Positions 20,801 to 29,412 of a DNA stretch of 29,412 nt are shown piece after piece; the stretch's first letter is position 1; every line of letters starts with the position of its first letter. Under the pieces are notes generated by a model that had not been told where the DNA came from, made no database searches, and saw only the letters and a list, made by a program, of their open reading frames with translations. The position numbers and the translations under genes are program-made. Location of the stretch: the NCBI GenBank assembly GCA_028456385.1, contig JALNQF010000448.1:1-29412 (forward strand), in the 5' to 3' direction. Source of the stretch: Ophiosphaerella korrae. Its lineage: Eukaryota > Ascomycota > Dothideomycetes > Pleosporales > Phaeosphaeriaceae.

Positions 20801-21100
20801 CTTACTATCTAAGTAGTATTTACTTTTAGCTACTTAGGTTTAGTTTTAGAAGTCTTTTTACTACTTAAGCTTTTTTTTCTAGTTCTAAAGATAGTAATTA
20901 GTAATAATAAGTAATATAAAGTTTTTCTTTTTAGTATCTAAGTACTAAGGCCTTTTTAGTTATTTATTTTTAGAGAAAATTAACTAAGTTCTTTTTTTCT
21001 TAATACTAATTCTCCTATTTACTTATAATACCTACTTATTCCCTTTTCTATTTAAATATTTTAGCTAGCTCTTCGCTAAGATAAAATTCTTTATTAGATT
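17831..21100 (-). pseudogene. Large unrecognised decayed repeat, coding-like on the minus strand
   Basis: About 3.3 kb with pyrimidine excess on the plus strand, hence purine-rich on the minus strand, the same asymmetry as in the minus-strand retrotransposon coding regions. Minus-strand translations are Lys/Leu/Ile/Ser-rich with TAA/TAG stops where Gln would be expected, such as a helix-like Lys/Glu-rich stretch near 19140-19400 and a Leu/Gln-rich one near 20100-20350. I searched for RT, integrase, protease, zinc-knuckle and DDE motifs and recognised none. It may be one or more old proteins of a repeat family not represented elsewhere in the window. Boundaries are arbitrary. Confidence 0.3.
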
Positions 21101-21475
21101 TCCTTTTTATAAAGAATTTAAAATTAGTAAAGTTAAACTTAGGTTTTTATACTAGGATTTAAACTAATTATAGTTAATAAGATTATATAAGTAGTAGTAA
21201 GTCTTATTTATATTATTTTTATACTTATCTACTTTACTATCTAAATACTAGTTCTACTAGTACTAGTTTATCTAATATTCTTTTAAGTTACTTTTTAATA
21301 TTAAGTAAAGCTTACTTTTCTTTCTATCTAATTATAAAGTTTTTAGCTTCTAGCTCTAAATTTTCTAAAATATTTATTAGTTCTTACTAGCTTTACTAGT
21401 AAAATTCTACTACTCTTACTCTTAGAGTATAGCTTCTAAACTTTATACTATTTAGGTTAGTAAGCTAGTACTATC
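21101..21475. other. Left flank of element C, no recognised feature
   Basis: AT-rich. The string taggatttaaact near 21160 recurs near 29035 beyond element C, but the match is short. Confidence 0.4.
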
Positions 21476-21480
21476 TAGAA
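21476..21480. repeat. Left target-site duplication of element C (TAGAA)
   Basis: Repeated at 28507-28511 directly after the other LTR. Confidence 0.9.
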
Positions 21481-21921
21481 TATTATAGCTATAACAAAAG
21501 AAAACTAATTTAAGCTAGTTAGCTCTACTATAGATAATAAAAGCACGTACAACCTATAAAGTAATAAACTTAACTAGGAAGCTAATTATAATAGAGATAC
21601 GTAATAAATTTATAATTTATAATCTTAGTAAATATAAAGTATAAAGCTAAAATACGTAATAAATTTATAATTCGCGATCTTAGTAAATATAAAGTACGAA
21701 GCTAGCTAAGGAGCCTAAGTATATAGTTAGTAGTAATACTTATTACTAAGATAGTATTAGTAATTTAATTATTAACTACAAGTAATTATACTAAGATAGT
21801 TATAAAATATCTTCTATTATTTATAGCCTATTATAGATTACTATAAGAGCTTTTGTTATTACTTTCTAATCTACTAATACTTTTAGGCTACTAGGAAGTT
21901 AACTTAAGAGAGCCTATTATA
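21481..21921 (+). repeat. Element C 5' LTR (441 bp)
   Basis: It begins tattatagctataac (TG changed to TA) and ends cctattata (CA changed to TA). It is homologous to 28066-28506 end to end. A TATATA lies at 21720-21725, and ATTAGTAA at 21756-21763 is the proposed mRNA start. Confidence 0.93.
21598..21706 (+). repeat. 55-bp tandem duplication in C-type U3
   Basis: Two units start with tacgtaataaatttataatt (21598 and 21653) and run through atcttagtaaatataaagta. The same duplication is in the 3' LTR (about 28183-28290) and in A's 5' LTR. Upstream repeats of this kind often act as enhancers in LTRs; that role is inferred. Confidence 0.8.
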
Positions 21922-21943
21922 CCTTACTAATTTAGTTATTATA
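21922..21943 (+). other. Primer-binding region of element C
   Basis: CCTTACTAATTTAGTTATTA follows the LTR directly. TTACTAAT is complementary to ATTAGTAA in the LTR (21756-21763). It is the same arrangement as in B and A. Confidence 0.5.
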
Positions 21944-21982
21944 AGAAGTAAAGCGTAAGTAGTACGTAGTCTAGCTAACACG

Positions 21983-24900
21983 ATAGTAGAAAGTTTAACT
22001 TAATAATTAAGTAAAGCTCCTAAGAGTAGTTATAAATTAGATAGTACTATATAAGAAATAATTAAAGATTATATTAATAAATTAATTAATAATAAAAAAA
22101 ATATAAAGATAGTAATTAAAGCTTTAGAAACGTAGAATAAAGAACTATAAGACTACGTAAAGTAGAATAAAGTATAGATTAGAACTATTATTAAAAGATA
22201 AAACTAAATAGAACTAATTACTTAATAACTAGAAATAAGTATAATAAAGAAACTACCTAAGATACCTATCTTTAGAAAATTTAATAGAATAAGAGAAGAA
22301 CTAAGACTCTTTATAGAATTAGTATAACTCTAGATAGATATATAAGTACTATACTTTAATATAGAAGAGAAAAAGGTAATATATATTAGAATATACCTTA
22401 AAAAAGATATAATAAGATAGTTTAAACCTTACTAGATAGACTATATAATATACGCTCCTATAAACTAGAAAGATAAAACTAGAGCTATTTTTAGAAGTTA
22501 TAAATACTTTACTAGGTAAATAAAAGTAGTATTTAGAGATATAGATATTACCTAATAAGCTATAGAAAAACTTAAAAGGCTTATATAAAGTAAGAGTATT
22601 TCTAAATATATATTATAGTTTAAATAACTATTATAGAATATAAAATAGAATAAAATAGCCCTAATATTATAATTTAAATAAAGACTAAATACAAAAATTT
22701 AATATAAAATAATTTATATAGAAAAACCTAGGACACTAGAAGCTCTAAAATAATAGGTAATTTAAATAGATAATAATCTCTAAGAATAGAAAAAGAATAA
22801 GTATAGTAGCTAAACTAGAAACTAGGACAATAGAGACCCTATAATTCTTAATACTAATAAAGATAAGAAAAAAAAGAAGAATAAAGACTTTATATACTTT
22901 AACTATAGTAAGAAAAGCTACTATATAAAAGACTACTAATTATAAAAAAAAAAGGATATAGTATATTATAAATATAAGAAACTAAGATACTTTATAAAAG
23001 ATTATAGAAGTAAAGACTATAAGAAATATAAAGAGATATAGTTAAAGATAACTAGGAAAAAAAAAGAAGTACTACAAGTATAGGCTAAGCCCTAGGAAAA
23101 AGTAGCTAGGAGTAAAGAAATATAATATATAATACTCTATTAGACCTTTTATTATAAAGATAACTACTATATATACTTTTCTAGTAAATAAGAAGTAGAG
23201 TATTACCTATAAAAAAATAGAGTAATAGTAATAAAAGGAAAAATAAAAGTATAGCTAGAAAAGATAGTATACGTAATAGACTTACTAATAGAAGACTTAG
23301 AAGAGAAAAGACTCTAGAATCTATTAATCTAGGCTAAAGAACTAATACTAGATAAAGAGACTACTATAGCTTTCTTTAAAGAACTATAAGAAAGTAAGAA
23401 ACAAGTTAGTATAAAAGATATAAAGTATACCTAACTAGATATATATAGCTATAATAGCTATATAATAATAGAAATAGAAGAATAAAATAAAGAATAGAAG
23501 TTTATTTAAAAATACTTACTAGTTATAAGTATAGAGGAAGCGTATAAAGACTAGAAAGACTATAATCCTAAAGAAATAAAATTTATACTATTCTAGAAAT
23601 AGATAAAGTAGTATATAGTTATAGTAAAAAAATACTTATATAAAGAGAATAGTAGTACCTTATAAAGAAGATGTAATAGATTAATAAAGCTTATATACTA
23701 AGAATACTAATAGTATACTATATCTTAATAATAGATATACCTAGAAAAAGTAAGTACTAAGAAGGGGATAACAAAATAATAGATCTAAAATACCTAGTAT
23801 ATTTTAAAGTATTATAGATATTATACTTAGATAAGAATTATATTATATATAGAAACCCTAAAGTAAATAATAGTATATAGCCTATAAAGAGAAGAGGCTA
23901 TAATTATATAAGAGTAATTCTAGTAAAAGATATCTAAGGATAGAAAGTAATTCTAGAAGAAAGATATATAGTAGTAAGGCCTAGACTAAAATTATCTAAA
24001 AAATATGTCTAGAGAAGACTATAGTATAAATATATATATAATAAATATTTAAGATATAAAGAATATAAACTTAAAGTAAAGCTATAGCTCTAGAAAGATA
24101 GATAATTTATAAAATTACCTAAGTAAGAATAGCTAGAAGGTATAAGAGGCCTATATATTATAAAAATAAGTATATACTAAAGAAGTAGAGTATAACTAAT
24201 AATTAATAGTAGAGCTATAAAGAACTTTATATTAAAGAAGTTTATAAAAATATAAAGAATAAAGTATACTATAAAGAAGTACTTTTAATAACTAAGTATA
24301 ATTAAAGAGAAACTATTCTAGAAACCTATTAGGTTTAAGACAACTCTCTCTACGCTTAAATTAGAAAGAATAACAATTAAGAATATAGTTATATATATAA
24401 TAATAATTAATAACAAACAAGATATAATACTAGGAATACTATAGTTACAAATAACTAACCTATATATTAATTAGAGAATAGGAAAGATTAACTATTATAG
24501 AATAGATATATTAAAGGCTAATATAAGCACCTATAAAAGAGAATTCCTAGAAGAATATAAGAAATAGGAAAAATAGCTTATAGAGCCTAAAGATTACCTT
24601 CTAGAATATTAGCTATAGGACTTAGTAATAGAAATAGAAAAAGAGAAAAACGTAAGATAGAGCCTAGTCTACTAAAAAATAGAAGAAGAGTCTAAAATTA
24701 AGTAAATATTTATTTAAAACGTAATAAAAAAAAGATAGATAAGAGAATATAAATCCTTAGTAGTATATAGACTTATATTTATAGATAAAAAAGAGATAAA
24801 TAAAAAAAACCTTACGTAGACTTTAGAAAAACTAATATAGTTATAAACAAGAATTAATACTCCTTACTATAAATAGACGTAATATAAGACAAACTATAAA

Positions 24901-27412
24901 GAGTAATAATCTTTATAAAGTTAGATATCTAGAACGCCTACTACTAGATTAGAATTAAGAAAGGTAATAAATAGAAAATAGTATTCTAAATACAATAAAG
25001 ACTATATAAATACTTAGTTATACTTTTTAGACTAATAAACGCACTAGCTATATTCTAAGAAAGAATTAATATAGTACTAAGAGAGTACTTAGATATATTT
25101 ACGTTTATATACCTAGACAATATCTTTATATTTTTAGAAATAGAAGAAGAATACGTATAATATATATATAAAGTACTAGAATAGCTAGTAAAGAGTAAAT
25201 TATTTCTTAAAATAAGAAAATATAAATTCTATATAAAAAAATAGACTTTCTTAGATTTATTATAGAACTAAGAAAGATTAAGATTAACTTAGAAAAGATT
25301 AAGTTAATTAATAAATAGCTAACACTAAAGAACCTAAGAGAGGTATAATAATTCTATAGACTAGTAAACTTTTATAGAAAATTAATAATAGAATAGTCTT
25401 ATAATATAGAACTAATAACTAGACTTATAAAAAAAGATACGCTATTTAAATAGATAAAAGAATATAACAAAGCCTTTAATAAGATTAAAAAAAAATTTAT
25501 AGAAAACCTAGTTATTAGAATATATAACCTAGACCTACTAGTAATAGTAAAAATAGACGTATCTAACTTAGTTTATAGAATAGCACTAATATAAGAAGAC
25601 CTAAAGACTAAAAAAGAATACTTAGTTAAATACTTCTTTAAGAAAATAAAGCTAGTAGAGCTTAACTACCTAATCTATAATAAAGAGATACTAGTAATCT
25701 ACAAAATATTTAAATAATAGAGAGTTTACTTATAAAAAGTAAAATACTAAATAAAGGTCGATATAGACTATAAGAATCTTATAAAATTTATACTAAATAA
25801 AGAACTATTATAATACTATATAAGATAGTAGAAATTCCTATTAATATTTAACTTAGAAATTATATATATAAAAGGTAAAGACAACTAATTTATAGATACT
25901 CTTAGTAGAAGACTAGACTTATAAGAAGAAGTAAGTACTACTAGTATAGTTCTAGTTAAGAATAAAGAAAGATATTTAGTCCTAAATATACCTAAAATAG
26001 CTATAATACTTAAAAGAAAAAGTAGTAAGCTAGACGAATAGATTTAGAAGATAATATAGAAAATATCTAAAGAAATAAAGAAATTAGAAATCTAAAAAGG
26101 ACTTGTATAAGCCTATAGAAGAATATATATTCTAAAGAAGATCTAAAAAGAATTTATATAATAATTTTATAAACTACTAGTATATAAATACTAAGGTATT
26201 AATAAAATATTAGATAGACTACTATAAGATTACTATATCCTAAAAGTAAGATAACTAGTAATAGAAGTACTATAAGATTGTATAGAATACTAGAGAAACA
26301 AATATAATAAGTACGCACTATATAGGATACTATAACTAGTAGAAGTACTAGAATAACTATAAGGAGTTATTATAATAGACTTTATTACGAAGCTACCTAA
26401 GTTAAAAGACTTAATATTAGAAATTAAGTATAATAGAATCCTAATAATAGTAGATAAACTTATAAAGTACTTATACTTTAGAGTATATAGAGAGAAAAGT
26501 AAGATAGAGGTTACTATATACTAGGTTCTAGGAACTATAATTAGTTAATATAGACTACTAGATAAGATTATTATAGATAAAGATATAAAATTTATATTAA
26601 AACTATAGAGAATAATAATAGCGTAATTAGGAATTAAATACGTAATATTAATAGCATATTATCTACAAATATATAGATAATTAGAATAAATAAATTAGAT
26701 AGTAGAATAGTACTTAAGATACTACCTTAACTATAACTAGAACAACTAGGTATAATTACTACCTATTGCATAGTTAGTATATAATAGCGCAAAGAATATA
26801 GTAATAAAAGTATTACTCTTTTTTATAAACTATAGATTTAACTCTAGTATATATAGAATACTAAGACTAGAAATATCTTAGTTTCTAAAAGGAGAAAACT
26901 TTACTAATAGACTTAAAAATATATATAATTAATTAAGATAGGATATAGAATTCCTATATAATTAAATAGCGAAGTACTATAATTAGAAATATAAATAAAA
27001 ACCTTAATTTAAAAAGAGAGAAAAAGTATAGTTAGTATAAAAAAATATTAAGAGTAAATAACTAAGTTTAAAACTAAACTATATTAAGATAAGACTATAT
27101 AAAGTAGAAAAAGAAGTTATACTAGTTATATTTAAGTTAAAACTACTAAGTAAGATAAGGATATACTTAACTTTCTATATAGTACTACTTAAGATAGTAC
27201 TATAGAATATAGAACTACTAGTATATAAAGTAGATACGTATAAAGAATAAGAAGAATAAGAAGTTAAAGAAATCTTAGTATACTAGTTCTATAATAGTAA
27301 GAACTATTACCTAGTAAAATAGATAAGTATAGATAAAAAAGAGTAACTATAAGAAGATATATAAGAACTAGAAGATAACTTTAACTACCTTAAGAAACTA
27401 AAAGAGTTCTAA
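21983..27412 (+). pseudogene. Element C Gag-Pol polyprotein relic
   Basis: Order: Gag from 21983 (start now ATA), with a gag core near 22250-22560 that includes an I-F-R-K-F-N...R-E-E-L-R-L-F-I-like segment typical of retrotransposon gag. Two CCHC knuckles (22895-22936 and 22964-23005) have every Cys now Tyr and His now Tyr. Protease D-S-G-A reads N-S-R-A at 24205-24216. Reverse transcriptase spans about 24750-25300, with Y-L-D-D as Y-L-D-N at 25110-25121. RNase H spans about 25540-25910, its first Asp intact at 25556-25558. Integrase spans about 26090-26850. A chromodomain-like tail (27260-27400) has its Y-Y-L-V-K-W motif reading Y-Y-L-V-K-stop (TAG at 27320-27322). The stop is TAA at 27410-27412, aligned with B's. 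Phases differ between Gag (2), protease (1), RT (0) and integrase (2), so at least three indels occurred besides RIP stops. Confidence 0.88.
26378..26686 (+). other. Integrase D,D-35-E catalytic core of element C
   Basis: Asp GAC at 26378-26380, Asp GAT at 26576-26578 and Glu GAA at 26684-26686 are all intact and in one phase, with spacings identical to B (66 and 36 residues). The context is I-D-F-I-T-K-L-P, I-I-I-D-K-D and R-Q-L-E-Q. Confidence 0.88.
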
Positions 27413-27725
27413 AGTTAAAACTCTCTAGAACGCCTTATAGTAAACTAAGAAAATTAGTACTACTAATAATAAATAGAGAAACGTTAAGAACGTCTAATAT
27501 AATAAGAGCTAGAGTAGCCTCTATAGTATCTTTAAAGTCTATCTTAGCCTCTAAAGTATAAGACTATTTAGATAATTTAGTATTATTATAGGCCTTTATC
27601 TTATAAAAACACTCTATATAAAAATAAAGATCTACTAGCTTATAAAGAGTTAGCTTATACTTAGCTTTAGCTTCTATAAGCTATAATAATAGTATTTTTT
27701 AAGCTTAGTTAATAGCTCGCTCTAT
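27390..27725 (-). pseudogene. Antisense ORF of element C
   Basis: This is the minus-strand counterpart of 4716-5063 in B. From the GAG at 27722 to TAA at 27392-27390 it has 111 codons in one phase with few stops. Both peptides start with I-E-(K/R)-A-I-N-Q, contain E-A-K-A-K-Y-K, Y-K-I-K-A and L-E-A-K-(L/I)-D, and end with V-L-E-(G/S)-F-N shortly before the stop. The last bases overlap the pol terminus (27412) tail to tail. The length differs from B by four whole codons. Its identity is unknown; a helical or coiled-coil-like character is inferred from composition. Confidence 0.6.
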
Positions 27726-28051
27726 ATAACTTAGTAAGAAGAGACTATATAGAAATTAAGTACTTATACTCTACTAGAGAAATACCTAAAGGAGTATATT
27801 TATATTAAATATTAGTAAGAATACACTTACTATAATACTTACTATCTTTTAAGGAAATAAGATAAGTAAGCTTTAACTAGGTATAATAGGTATAAAGAAA
27901 TATTTTAACCTTATTACAAGTAATATAAGTAACAAGAAGAAGTTTATTATAATTAGTATAAGAAAATATAGAGAATAATAAAGAGCTAGAAATAAATAAA
28001 GAAACTAGACTAATAACTTTAAGCTTAGAGTAGAGAAATAAAAACCTACTT
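27726..28051. other. Element C 3' non-coding segment
   Basis: It lies between the antisense ORF and the polypurine tract and corresponds to 4375-4715 of B. It could hold the antisense promoter or 5' coding part. No clear motif. Confidence 0.5.
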
Positions 28052-28065
28052 AGAGAGAAGAATAG
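28052..28065 (+). other. Element C polypurine tract
   Basis: agagagaagaatag directly precedes the 3' LTR, as expected for the plus-strand primer. Confidence 0.8.
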
Positions 28066-28506
28066 TGTTATAGCTATAATAAGAGAAAACTAATTTAAGC
28101 TAGTTAGCCCTACTATAGATAATAAAAGTACGTACAACCTATAAGGTAATAAACTTAACTAGAAAGCTAATTACAATAGAGATACGTAATAAATTCTTAA
28201 TTTACAATCTTAGTAAATATAAAGTATAAAGCTAAAATATATAATAAATTTATAATTTACGATCTTAGTAAATATAAAGTATAAAGCTAGCTAAAGAGCC
28301 TAAGTATATAGTTAGTAGTAATACCTATTACTAAGATAGAATTAGTAATTTAATTATTAACTATAAGTAATAATACTAAGATAGTTATAAAACATCTTCT
28401 ATTATTTATAGCCTATTATAGATTACTATAAGAGCTTTTATTATTACCTCCTAATCTACTAATACTTTTAGGCTACTAAGAAGTCGACTTAAGAGAGCCT
28501 ATTATA
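28066..28506 (+). repeat. Element C 3' LTR (441 bp)
   Basis: It begins tgttatagctataat with TG intact and ends cctattata. It pairs with 21481-21921 and contains the 55-bp tandem U3 repeat. Confidence 0.93.
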
Positions 28507-28511
28507 TAGAA
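28507..28511. repeat. Right target-site duplication of element C (TAGAA)
   Basis: Matches 21476-21480. Confidence 0.9.
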
Positions 28512-29412
28512 AGATATAACTAGGTAACTTAATAAAGGCTTTTCTACTAAGGTTAGAGTTTCTATTTTCTAGATTTATTCTAGTTACTAATTAAGTTTTA
28601 GATAAGTACTAAAACTCTTTTAAATATATTTTTTATATATAATATCTTTTTAGTATTAAACTACTTTTTATTTTTTTCTTTTAGCTTAATTATATAATTT
28701 ATAGCTTTTTAGAGTCTATTATTATACTTATTAAACTACTAGGTTTATAATACTAAGAGTATAGTAGTATTATAAACTTCTAACTATAAGAGGGTTTACT
28801 ATATAAAGATATAGAGTTTAATAAGTAGGACTTATTCCTAGCTATATATAAAGTATATTAGTATAGTAGGGTAATACGAAAAAAAAGCCTAAAAAAAGTT
28901 ATAGTTTTTAACTAGTAATAACTCTACGAATATAATAGCTAAAAATATAAGCGAATATAAATCTTAAAGAAAATATCTAGGACTTTATTTTAATATACTA
29001 CAAATTTTAATTACTAATTAAATACAAGCTAGGATTTAAACTGTTTAGGGGACTTTTTTTTTTATAAAATTTAACCTAATAGAACTTTTTTATTAGTGTA
29101 TAAAATTCAATTTTTATTTTATCTAGTATTTAGTAGGCTAGTAGAGATTATATTACCTAATTTTTATAGTATATTTGTTATCTACTTAATTAGTTAATTT
29201 AAATAGAAAAAAGTAATAACTTTATTATATAAGATAAACTTACTAAATAGACTACTAATTTATTAGTCTATTAAGGATAAAATAACTTCTAATCTTATTT
29301 TTTCTATATCTTTTATAAGTCCTTAATAACTAACAATAAACTTCTTAAAATTTAAACCTAAAGTTAACCTACTTTAATCTTCTAATATACTTCTATTTAC
29401 TATTACTACTAT
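28512..29412. other. Right flank, no recognised feature
   Basis: About 900 bp of AT-rich sequence. The stretch near 29030-29065 (ggatttaaactgtttagggg, then a T run) keeps a TG and a GGGG and looks less mutated. No coding or element signal is recognised. Confidence 0.45.

Larger units (their letters stand above)
21481..28506 (+). mobile_element. Retrotransposon C: complete Ty3/gypsy chromovirus, 7,026 bp
   Basis: C is a plus-strand full-length element of the same family as A and B. It has two 441-bp LTRs, TAGAA target duplication, the leader, gag, protease, RT, RNase H, integrase and chromodomain in order, an antisense ORF, and a polypurine tract. Its LTR has the same R-U5 as B but a different U3 with a 55-bp tandem repeat. 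Gag, protease, RT and integrase anchors fall in different phases, so C has more indels than B and is probably older. Confidence 0.93.

Noticed and set aside
21983..27412. Stop-codon reassignment (TAA/TAG read as Gln)
   Set aside because: Reading TAA/TAG as Gln restores part of the frames, but Trp positions are also TAG and Cys, Asp, Gly and His positions are mutated too, so point-mutation decay is the better explanation.
1..29412. Mitochondrial or plasmid DNA because of very low GC
   Set aside because: The AT content comes with specific CpA/TpG depletion and transposon motifs bearing C-to-T and G-to-A substitutions, as expected of nuclear RIP; no mitochondrial genes, tRNAs or rRNAs are seen.

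Overview
The window looks like an AT-rich, gene-free heterochromatic block from a filamentous ascomycete (Pezizomycotina) that has undergone repeat-induced point mutation (RIP). TpA steps dominate, CpA and TpG are strongly depleted (none in bases 1-60, for example), and ATG and TGA are rare. Every reading frame of length is broken by TAA/TAG. Decoded protein motifs show the changes expected of C-to-T mutation on either strand (Cys to Tyr, Asp to Asn, Gly to Arg/Ser, Trp/Gln to stop). I see no intact gene, tRNA, rRNA or CRISPR array, and the species cannot be named from this sequence.

Layout. (1) 1-208: a 22-bp palindrome and a 17-bp-unit array. (2) 209-11865: a nest of two Ty3/gypsy chromovirus retrotransposons on the minus strand. 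The older element A (209-3931 plus 10916-11865) lacks integrase. It is interrupted inside gag by a complete element B (3932-10915; 429-bp LTRs; target duplication TAAGG). (3) 11866-14080: decayed sequence with one possible minus-strand relic and a roughly 285-bp dispersed repeat. (4) 14083-15887: a complete Fot1/pogo-type DNA transposon D with TA target duplication. A truncated inverted copy E lies at 16132-16995, and a second copy of the 285-bp repeat abuts it. (5) 17278-21475: unrecognised decayed repeat DNA, coding-like on the minus strand. (6) 21481-28506: a complete chromovirus C on the plus strand (441-bp LTRs; target duplication TAGAA). (7) 28512-29412: unrecognised flank.

A, B and C are one family. 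B keeps Gag, protease, reverse transcriptase, RNase H, integrase and chromodomain in one uninterrupted phase of about 1,795 codons, broken only by RIP-type stops. This is a Tf1/sushi-like single Gag-Pol. The leader is short (61 nt). The sequence next to the 5' LTR is complementary over 8 nt to the predicted mRNA 5' end in the LTR, which suggests self-priming rather than tRNA priming.

The most unusual feature is an additional antisense ORF between the pol end and the 3' LTR. It is present in both B and C, in phase, with lengths differing by a multiple of three, and it overlaps the pol terminus tail to tail. Element A suggests how defective copies arise: its 3' LTR abuts an internal purine run in the RNase H region, as expected if that run served as an ectopic polypurine tract.
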